Origin: Mesorhizobium zhangyense
GTDB taxonomy: Bacteria; Pseudomonadota; Alphaproteobacteria; Rhizobiales; Rhizobiaceae
DNA: 47,466 nucleotides
Assembly (NCBI RefSeq): GCF_011045115.1
Contig: NZ_JAAKZG010000024.1
Span: forward strand, 1 to 47,466
Direction of reading: 5' to 3'
Shown here piece by piece: positions 41,206 through 47,466 of this stretch. The translations under genes and the position numbers were made by a program. Below the pieces are notes generated by a model. It had not been told where the DNA came from, did not search any database, and saw nothing but the letters and a program-made list of their open reading frames with translations. The first letter of the stretch is position 1. Every line of letters begins with the position of its first letter.

Positions 41206-43718
41206 CCCAGTTCGCTGATCGAATGACGCGCAAGGAGGCCAAGGCCCAGGAGGAGCGTCTGCGCAAGGTGTGGGCCGATCCTTCCGGTTGGCGCTACTGG
41301 ACTTCGGTCAACAACTACCAGATCGGTCTCTGGTATGCCGCGACAGCCTTCGCCTTCATGCTTTTCGCTGGTGTGCTGGCGCTGATGGTGCGGGTCCAAC
41401 TAGCCGTTCCGGATAACGATTTCCTGTCTGCGGATTTGTTCAATCAAGCCTTCACGCTTCACGGCACGGTGATGATGTTCCTCTTTGCCGTTCCGATTTT
41501 CGAGGCAGTGGCGATCTTTCTGCTGCCCCCCATGCTCGGCGCGCGGGAGCTCCCTTTTCCGCGTCTTTCGGCGTTCGGCTTCTGGAGTTTTCTCCTGGGC
41601 GGCATCTTCGTCTGCGGCTCGATCTTCTTCAACGCCGCGCCGTCATCGGGATGGTTCATGTACCCGCCGCTTGCGACCGACAAGGAATTCTCCGGCATTG
41701 GCGCTGACATCTGGCTTCTCGGCCTGTCGTTCATCGAGATCGCCTCGATCGCAGCGGCAGTTGAACTGATCGTCGGAATCCTGAAATGCAGGGCACCGGG
41801 GATGCGCATCAACATGATGCCGCTCTTTGCCTGGTACCTGCTGGTCGTTGCTGGGATGATCCTGTTTGCCTTTCCGCCTTTGATCGCCGGCGATATCCTG
41901 TTCGAACTGGAACGCATGTTCGACTGGCCGTTCTTCAACCCGGAACGGGGTGGCGACCCCATTCTCTGGCAGCACCTGTTCTGGATATTCGGCCACCCCG
42001 AAGTCTACATCATCTTCCTGCCGGCCATCGCCCTGATGGCCATGATCGTTCCGACTTTTTCGCAACGGCCTGTTGTCGGCTATTCGTGGATCGTGCTTGC
42101 GGCGGTCGGCACTGGTTTCCTGAGCTTCGGACTGTGGGTGCACCACATGTTTACGACCGGATTGCCGCAGATTTCGCTGGCATTCTTTTCCGCGGCTTCG
42201 GAGGCGGTAGCCATTCCGACGGGGGTGCAGATATTCGTGTTCATTGCAACGATGCTCGCCGGTCGCGTCATCTTCTCGGTCCCCATGCTCTTCGGGGCAG
42301 GGGGGCTAGCGATTTTCGTAATGGGCGGCCTCACCGGCGTGATGGTGGCCCTGGCCCCGTTCGACTGGCAAGCGCATGACACGTATTTTGTCGTCGCGCA
42401 CCTGCATTATGTCCTGATCGGCGGCATGCTGTTCCCGGTCATTGCCGGTCTCTATTACTACTATCCTCTTATCAATGCGCGAATGCTCAGCGACCGGGCA
42501 GGCAAGCTTGCCTTCTGGCTGATGTTCATTGGCTTCAACGTGGCTTTCTTTCCAATGCATCTCTCCGGACTGCGGGGCATGCCGCGGCGCGTGTTCACCT
42601 ATCCGCCGGAGGTGGGCTGGGACTGGCTGAACCTGATTTCGACGATCGGCGCCTTTATTCTTGCTTCGGGCATTCTGGTGATCGTGGTCGACGTTCTGCG
42701 GCCGAAGCATCGCGAACCGGAGGGCGAGAGCAATCCATGGAACGCCGGGACGCTGGAATGGATTAGCGAGCCCAAGGAAAACTGGGGTGTCAGGTCCATT
42801 CCCATCATCGAAAGCCGTTATCCCCTTTGGGATCAGCCGAACCTGATGAGAGACATCAACAAAGGTCGATTTTACCTGCCCGATGCGGAGGAGGGGAGAC
42901 GGGAAGGCTTGGTGACATCCGTACTGGACGCCCAACCGATCCAGGTGCTCCGCGTCGCCGGAACGGCCTACGTCCCGATCATCTCGGCCTTCTTCCTTGG
43001 CGGAGCATTTGTTGCGCTGACCTTTCACTGGTGGATCGCCACCATCGTTTCCGCCGTTGGTGCGTTTGCTGCAATCGTCTACTGGCTGTGGACGGGCACC
43101 GCCGAACTTCCCGAGAAACCGCAAAAGCATATCGGTCTGGGCGTCACCTTGCCGCTTTACGTTTCCGGACCGAGTTCCACGGGTTGGTGGGCGATGTTCA
43201 TCACCATGATAGGCGATGGTACCGCCTTTGCGAGTCTCATCTTCGGTTACTTCTTCTACTGGACGATTCATGAGGATTTCACCGCCGGCTCGAAAGGTCC
43301 GGGAGCACAATGGCCGATGATCGGGTTTGGGCTGTTTGCGGCAGCCTGGATCGCAATGATCTATGCGCGCAGGTTGAACGGTCGAGGTTTTGTGTTGGCT
43401 ATGCGTGCATGTCTGATGCTTGCCGCGCTATTGACGATTTGTGGCAGCCTTGCTGCGGTCGCTGGCCCATTGGCTTACGGAATGGACCCGAAATCCCATG
43501 TCTATCCGGCAATTGTCTGGGTGCTGGTGTTGTGGACGGCGGTTCACGCGGTGCTCGGACTTGTCATGCAGGTCTATTGCCTTGCCCGCAGTCTGGTAGG
43601 GCGTCTGACAGCACAGCACGATGTCGACCTCCAAAACGTGGTTTTGTACTGGCACTTCCTCTTCGTAACCGCGCTGATCACCTTTGCCGTTATTGGCCTT
43701 TTCCCCCGGATGTTGTGA
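41202..43718 (+). CDS. cytochrome c oxidase subunit I-III fusion
   Basis: An 838-residue heme-copper oxidase. Subunit I part: heme a ligands His87 and His402, CuB ligands His265 (crosslinked to Tyr269), His314 and His315, heme a3 ligand His400. Glu267 in GHPEVYI marks the A1 class. The D-channel entry Asp is replaced by Glu116 (GARELPFPR, usually GAPDMAFPR) and the Asn pair after it is Ser-Ala. From about residue 600 a subunit III domain follows (STGWWAMFITMIGDG, GYFFYWTIHED, YWHFLFVTALITFAVIGLF). Overlaps coxB by ATGA; next gene seven bases on. Confidence 0.94.
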   Translation: MTQFADRMTRKEAKAQEERLRKVWADPSGWRYWTSVNNYQIGLWYAATAFAFMLFAGVLALMVRVQLAVPDNDFLSADLFNQAFTLHGTVMMFLFAVPIFEAVAIFLLPPMLGARELPFPRLSAFGFWSFLLGGIFVCGSIFFNAAPSSGWFMYPPLATDKEFSGIGADIWLLGLSFIEIASIAAAVELIVGILKCRAPGMRINMMPLFAWYLLVVAGMILFAFPPLIAGDILFELERMFDWPFFNPERGGDPILWQHLFWIFGHPEVYIIFLPAIALMAMIVPTFSQRPVVGYSWIVLAAVGTGFLSFGLWVHHMFTTGLPQISLAFFSAASEAVAIPTGVQIFVFIATMLAGRVIFSVPMLFGAGGLAIFVMGGLTGVMVALAPFDWQAHDTYFVVAHLHYVLIGGMLFPVIAGLYYYYPLINARMLSDRAGKLAFWLMFIGFNVAFFPMHLSGLRGMPRRVFTYPPEVGWDWLNLISTIGAFILASGILVIVVDVLRPKHREPEGESNPWNAGTLEWISEPKENWGVRSIPIIESRYPLWDQPNLMRDINKGRFYLPDAEEGRREGLVTSVLDAQPIQVLRVAGTAYVPIISAFFLGGAFVALTFHWWIATIVSAVGAFAAIVYWLWTGTAELPEKPQKHIGLGVTLPLYVSGPSSTGWWAMFITMIGDGTAFASLIFGYFFYWTIHEDFTAGSKGPGAQWPMIGFGLFAAAWIAMIYARRLNGRGFVLAMRACLMLAALLTICGSLAAVAGPLAYGMDPKSHVYPAIVWVLVLWTAVHAVLGLVMQVYCLARSLVGRLTAQHDVDLQNVVLYWHFLFVTALITFAVIGLFPRML

Positions 43719-43725
43719 GCCTGCC

Positions 43726-44106
43726 ATGCGCATCATTCCCAACGAGATGGAATCGCTTTGGACCCTGTTCACCGCACCGGTCGTGTGGGCTCTGCATTTT
43801 CTGATCTGTTATGTCAGTGTGGCCGTCTATTGCGCCAAAAGCAGCCAGATTTCGTTCGGCTTCGACGTCGTTCGGTTGGGAGTTGTCCTCGTCACGATTA
43901 TGGCACTGGCTCTGATCGCAATGTCGGGTTTGCTTGCGTGGCGACAATGGGGCTTCGGTACCCACGATCCGCCACACGACGATCCGACCCGCCATGACCG
44001 CGAGCTCTTTCAGGGCTTTGCAACATTGCTGCTTTCCGGACTCAGTTTCGTTGCGGTCATCTACGTGGCAATGCCGCTGCTGTTCATCGCGGAGTGCTCG
44101 CCATGA
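43726..44106 (+). CDS. small membrane protein of the caa3 oxidase cluster
   Basis: A 126-residue protein with three helices (TLFTAPVVWALHFLICYVSV; VVLVTIMALALIAMSGLLAW; LLLSGLSFVAVIYVAMPLLF) and a His/Asp-rich cytoplasmic or periplasmic loop (THDPPHDDPTRHDRE). It lies between the oxidase and CtaG and overlaps ctaG by four bases, so it is probably an accessory or subunit IV-like protein. ATG at 43726, weak ribosome site. Confidence 0.75.
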   Translation: MRIIPNEMESLWTLFTAPVVWALHFLICYVSVAVYCAKSSQISFGFDVVRLGVVLVTIMALALIAMSGLLAWRQWGFGTHDPPHDDPTRHDRELFQGFATLLLSGLSFVAVIYVAMPLLFIAECSP

Positions 44107-44747
44107 GACGGGTGTCCTTCCTGCTCGGATTGACGGTCCTGGTGATGGTCTGGGGCGGACCATTGCTTGATTTGTACCGCAATTCCTTCGCCTCACACAT
44201 GCTTGCACACATGGGCGTAGTTGCAATCGCCGCGCCGCTGCTGGCGATCGTAGTGAGCGGCTCCCGGTTCGACCTTCTCGCGCGATCATCGATTTCCACG
44301 CCAATTGTTGCATCAGTGGTTGAACTTTTTGTGGTCTGGCTCTGGCATGCGCCGGCAATGAGAGCGCTGGCGGAACGCTCTGTTCTCGTCACGGTGATGG
44401 AGCAAAGCAGTTTCCTCGCTGCAGGGCTTTTCCTCTGGCTCTCATGCATCGGCTACAGGACGTCCGAGGACACCGCAGCGCGCAGCGGTGTGGGAGCGCT
44501 CGGCCTGCTCCTGACCTCCGTACATATGACACTGCTCGGTGTGTTGCTGTCCCTCGCTCCGCGGCCGCTCTACGGGTTAGATGAAGTCACGTGCTTCGGC
44601 GTCACCCTGAGTGCACAAGGGGATCAACACGCAGGCGGCGTAATCATGCTCGCGGTTGGTGCAGTGGTCTATCTCATCGGCGGTCTGGTCTTGCTTGGGC
44701 GTATTCTATCGGAGCCGAATGCAATGCAGCAAGCGAGAGAACCCTGA
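44103..44747 (+). CDS. ctaG: cytochrome c oxidase assembly factor CtaG (caa3_CtaG family)
   Basis: A 214-residue membrane protein with about six or seven helices. His residues placed as in the caa3_CtaG family (SHMLAHMGVVAIAAPLLAI, VWLWHAPAMRALAE, SVHMTLLGVLLSLAPRPLY, DQHAGGVIML). It inserts copper or heme into the caa3 oxidase in Bacillus-type systems and is distinct from the Cox11-type CtaG of other proteobacteria. ATGA overlap upstream and TGATG downstream. Confidence 0.85.
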   Translation: MRRVSFLLGLTVLVMVWGGPLLDLYRNSFASHMLAHMGVVAIAAPLLAIVVSGSRFDLLARSSISTPIVASVVELFVVWLWHAPAMRALAERSVLVTVMEQSSFLAAGLFLWLSCIGYRTSEDTAARSGVGALGLLLTSVHMTLLGVLLSLAPRPLYGLDEVTCFGVTLSAQGDQHAGGVIMLAVGAVVYLIGGLVLLGRILSEPNAMQQAREP

Positions 44748-45829
44748 TGTTTGTTCGCTGGTGGCATATGGTGCTTGTGCTGGTGGTGGCACCTCTGGCC
44801 GTGATCCTGTTCGCCTGGATAGGCTTCTTCAATGTCGGGGCCAGCACCGGACATTGGAAGATCACCGAGTGGTTTCTGCATTTCGCAATGCAGTCTGCGG
44901 TCCGCACCTACGCGCTTTCGGTGGAGGTCCCGGACGAACTCCCACGTGCGGGTGTTCAGCCAGCCGCTGCACATTTTACCACCGGATGCGCTATCTGCCA
45001 TGGCGCGCCTGGCGAGCCACGCTCGCCCGTGGTCAAGCGGATGCTTCCTCAGCCGCCGGATTTGACCACCGTTGTCGATAAATGGTCCGACGAGGAGCTT
45101 TTCCGGATCGTCAAGCATGGCGTGCGTTTCACGGGCATGCCCGCCTGGCCCACCCAGGCTCGGGACGACGAAATCTGGGCAATGGTCGCGTTCCTCAGGG
45201 AGTTGCCGTCGCTTGATCCTCAACAGTATCGGAAATTGGCCTATGGTTCGACAGGGCTTCCTTCCGCCCAGCACAGCGGTTTCGAGCGAGCGCTTGCCGA
45301 CTGCGTCCGGTGCCATGAAACGAATGGAGCGGGTAGGAGCGCTCTCACGCCGATCATTGATGGGCAGAGCGAAGCGTACCTTCTGGAAAGTCTCCGTGCA
45401 TATGCCGAGGGCAGCCGCGCGAGCGGATTCATGACGCAGGCCGCAGCCAACGTGGATACGGATGATCTGGAAAGACTGGCTCGGTACTTCGCCGCGCAAT
45501 CGCCACCAGCACTAGAGCGGGCACCGACAAGCCATGCTGCATCCAGAGGGCGCGAAATTGCTGAGCGCGGACTGTCGGCCAGACGCGTACCTGCCTGTCT
45601 CGGATGTCACGGCGGTTCGGCCCACAATCCAGCCTACCCAAAATTATGGGGGCAAAGGGCTGACTACATCGAGGCACAGCTTCGATTGTTCAGGGAAGGT
45701 AAGCGAAGCGGCACCGCCTACAGTCATCTCATGCTCAATGCCGCGAAAAAACTGACGGATGAAGACATCAGGGCTGTCGCGACATACTTTGCCGCTCAAG
45801 CATCGCGGTCAACAATGACGACCCGTTGA
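44747..45829 (+). CDS. membrane-anchored triheme cytochrome c
   Basis: A 360-residue protein with one N-terminal helix (MVLVLVVAPLAVILFAWIGF) that anchors it outside the inner membrane, and three heme c sites CAICH (81-85), CVRCH (186-190) and CLGCH (284-288). The first domain has VKHGVRFTGMPAW, the other two are c4-like. It probably passes electrons from a sugar dehydrogenase or bc1 complex to the caa3 oxidase. Start overlaps the ctaG stop by one base. The longer frame to 44591 is spurious. Confidence 0.9.
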   Translation: MFVRWWHMVLVLVVAPLAVILFAWIGFFNVGASTGHWKITEWFLHFAMQSAVRTYALSVEVPDELPRAGVQPAAAHFTTGCAICHGAPGEPRSPVVKRMLPQPPDLTTVVDKWSDEELFRIVKHGVRFTGMPAWPTQARDDEIWAMVAFLRELPSLDPQQYRKLAYGSTGLPSAQHSGFERALADCVRCHETNGAGRSALTPIIDGQSEAYLLESLRAYAEGSRASGFMTQAAANVDTDDLERLARYFAAQSPPALERAPTSHAASRGREIAERGLSARRVPACLGCHGGSAHNPAYPKLWGQRADYIEAQLRLFREGKRSGTAYSHLMLNAAKKLTDEDIRAVATYFAAQASRSTMTTR

Positions 45830-45866
45830 CGATCTAACGCCAATCTGGGATCTGGAAACTTATTGA

Positions 45867-46931
45867 CTACTTGCTCTTATTTTCATCATTTGGAGCATGA
45901 AATTTTTGAAGCCATTTGAGAACGAGATACTCGTCCTCCGTATATCCCTTCGGTGTTTGTCTGATTTTGATGGAAGAAAGCTCTTCTGAAAGGCGCGCCT
46001 CACTCCATGACTTTAGCGTGGCCGGGTGGATATAGCATTTGCGGCAGATCGCCCGCGTGTTACCCAAGTCTGCGGCCACCGTGTCAATTACCGCGTTCAA
46101 GGCACGCGCAGTTTCATGCTTGGTTTCAGGAAGGTCCGTGTCATTGAGCAGACATGTGGCCGCAACGGTTGCCGCCCAGGTTCTGAAGTGCTTGGAACTG
46201 AAATCGGCACCGCCTTTTTGCCGAATATATGCATTCACATCTTGCGACTCGACTGGGCGCCGCTGCCCATTTTCGTCAAAATATTGGAACAAATGTTGGC
46301 CCGGTAGATCCTGTGCGCTTTTCACGATCTTGGCGACCCGGCGGTCCGAAATGGTCAATTTCCATTCCTTGCCGGACTTACCGCGGAACGCAAAGCGCAG
46401 CGTTGACCCATCGATATCGACATGACGATCGCGCAAGGTCGTCAGCCCGAAACTCCCATTGTCACGTCTATAGGAGGTGTTGCCAACTCTGATCAAGGCA
46501 TGATCCAGCAACCATATGACAGACGCCAGAACGCGCTCTCTTTGCAGGCCGCGACTGCGCAAATCTTCTTCGATGTGTTTCCTCAGTTGCGGAAGAGCAC
46601 GCGCGAAGTCCACGAGGCTTGAATACTTCACCTCATCTCGGCAAGCGGTCCAGAGCGAGTGATAGCGGTATTGCTTACGGCCTCGAGCGTCGCGCCCAGT
46701 CGCCTGGATGTGACCCGTCGGTTTTGGCGATATCCAAACATCCTTCCATGCCGGGGGGATTGCCAACGATTTGATGCGATGCAAAATCTTGGCATCGGTT
46801 ATTGTCCCGCCGTCCACGCCGATGAAGTGGAAACCCTTACCCGAGCGGCGGCGATGGATCCCGCGACCGCTATCATCACCATAAGTCAAACCAGCGAACT
46901 CGGTCTGGCCCTGTCTTGCAATCTCATTCAT
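45867..46931 (-). CDS. DNA topoisomerase IB
   Basis: A 354-residue poxvirus-type topoisomerase IB. N-terminal domain with RRRSGKGFHFIGVDG and AIPPAWKDVWISP, catalytic domain with ALIRVGN, the Lys-Arg pair in GKSGKEWKL and SSKHFRTWAAT, and the nucleophilic Tyr (about residue 300) in CRKCYIHP. It relaxes supercoils without ATP. The ATG at 46931 gives the normal family length; the frame to 47015 is not supported. Convergent with the triheme cytochrome gene. Confidence 0.92.
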   Translation of the reverse strand: MNEIARQGQTEFAGLTYGDDSGRGIHRRRSGKGFHFIGVDGGTITDAKILHRIKSLAIPPAWKDVWISPKPTGHIQATGRDARGRKQYRYHSLWTACRDEVKYSSLVDFARALPQLRKHIEEDLRSRGLQRERVLASVIWLLDHALIRVGNTSYRRDNGSFGLTTLRDRHVDIDGSTLRFAFRGKSGKEWKLTISDRRVAKIVKSAQDLPGQHLFQYFDENGQRRPVESQDVNAYIRQKGGADFSSKHFRTWAATVAATCLLNDTDLPETKHETARALNAVIDTVAADLGNTRAICRKCYIHPATLKSWSEARLSEELSSIKIRQTPKGYTEDEYLVLKWLQKFHAPNDENKSK

Positions 46932-47076
46932 GGAAATCTGTATCCGCCTTTGGCATGGCTCGAACGAAGGTAATGAAAGATGGTTCCTTGCTGCGGGGCA
47001 GGGACGCGGCGCCAATGACTGATACCGCTGCTATTCAGAGGGAACCTTTGAGCACCTCCAGGGATTACATCCCCCG

Positions 47077-47466
47077 ATGTTCGATGGCTTTAATCTTGAA
47101 ATGATTGAACTGCCGGAGGCGACATTTCGGCTTCGCCGTGGTGGCAACGGCCCTCCGGTGCTTCTCCTGCATGGGCATCCCCGCACGCACGCGACGTGGC
47201 ATCGCGTAGTTCCCCATTTAGCCGAGTGTTACACTGTGATCTGTCCAGATCTTCCTGGCTTTGGGCAATCATCTGTTCCCGCAGACGCGCCCGACCACGC
47301 CGGATCCTCCAAACGCGCAAAGGCGCGTCATTGCGTGGCCCTGATGCGGCACCTCGGCTTCGATCGCTTTGCTGTCGCAGGCCACGATCGCGGCAGTTAC
47401 ACCGCATTCCGTATGGCGATGGACTACCCCGACGTGATCACGCATCTCGCGATCCTCGATGGTGTT
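47077..47466 (+). CDS. alpha/beta hydrolase, haloacetate dehalogenase-like, 3' truncated by window
   Basis: The first 130 residues of an alpha/beta hydrolase. LLLHGHPRTHATWHRVVPHL carries the oxyanion-hole HGHP, ICPDLPGFGQS follows, and VAGHDRGS holds the nucleophile as Asp (GHDRG), the arrangement of fluoroacetate and haloacetate dehalogenases and epoxide hydrolases. The rest lies outside the window. AGGGA is rather far upstream of the ATG. Confidence 0.85.
   Translation, partial: MFDGFNLEMIELPEATFRLRRGGNGPPVLLLHGHPRTHATWHRVVPHLAECYTVICPDLPGFGQSSVPADAPDHAGSSKRAKARHCVALMRHLGFDRFAVAGHDRGSYTAFRMAMDYPDVITHLAILDGV

Noticed and set aside
1-47466. CRISPR arrays, intact transposases, integrases, rRNA or complete tRNA genes
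   Set aside because: None seen on reading both strands.

Overview
The window looks like a chromosomal or megaplasmid segment from an alphaproteobacterium of the Hyphomicrobiales (Rhizobiales). Reasons: high-GC genes with strong GGAGG-type ribosome sites, frequent TTG/GTG starts and ATGA couplings, DUF982, DUF3606, DUF1236 and HWE-kinase genes, EcfG-type stress promoters, and a PQQ-dehydrogenase/caa3-oxidase cluster. The genus cannot be fixed from sequence alone. No rRNA, intact tRNA, CRISPR array, integrase or intact insertion sequence was seen.

Region 1 (about 0.4-13.3 kb) is a catabolic and transport system. Eight genes on the minus strand, mostly overlapping or abutting (10328 down to 464), encode an amidohydrolase, a GHL6-type glycoside-hydrolase-like protein, a peptide-type ABC binding protein with two permeases, a metallo-beta-lactamase-fold hydrolase, an MTA/SAH-deaminase-like amidohydrolase and an MTA-phosphorylase-family enzyme. 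A LysR regulator and a fused two-domain ABC ATPase run divergently on the plus strand. Inferred job: import a modified purine nucleoside or nucleoside conjugate, deaminate it to the 6-oxo form and cleave it by phosphorolysis. This is the best candidate for an undescribed system.

Region 2 (14.3-21.7 kb) is a sugar or sugar-acid pathway: a DgoD-like dehydratase with a GntR/FCD regulator, a TRAP transporter (DctPQM), an SDR dehydrogenase, a mutarotase and an SMP-30 lactonase. Three TGATCAAATATA boxes, two upstream of the TRAP operon and one perfect palindrome upstream of the lactonase, suggest one GntR regulon. The aldolase/kinase step is absent from the window.

Region 3 (21.9-38.5 kb) is an island of small, mostly hypothetical or stress-type genes: YciF-like ferritin fold, DUF3606, DUF982, DUF1236, small secreted and membrane proteins, an HWE histidine kinase with a response regulator, and a YdaD-like SDR. 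It contains several GGAAC-N16/17-(N)GTT promoters typical of the general-stress sigma factor EcfG, and many decayed genes (frameshifted CxxC protein, DUF6766 tail, FMN reductase, UvrD C-terminus). Unusual DNA includes a perfect 47-bp palindrome and a hairpin repeat with compensatory changes.

Region 4 (38.7-45.8 kb) is a respiratory module: a PQQ-type sugar dehydrogenase gene interrupted by one amber codon, then an overlapping operon for a caa3-type oxidase (subunit II-cytochrome c fusion, subunit I-III fusion, small membrane protein, CtaG, triheme cytochrome c). The window ends with DNA topoisomerase IB and the start of an alpha/beta hydrolase.
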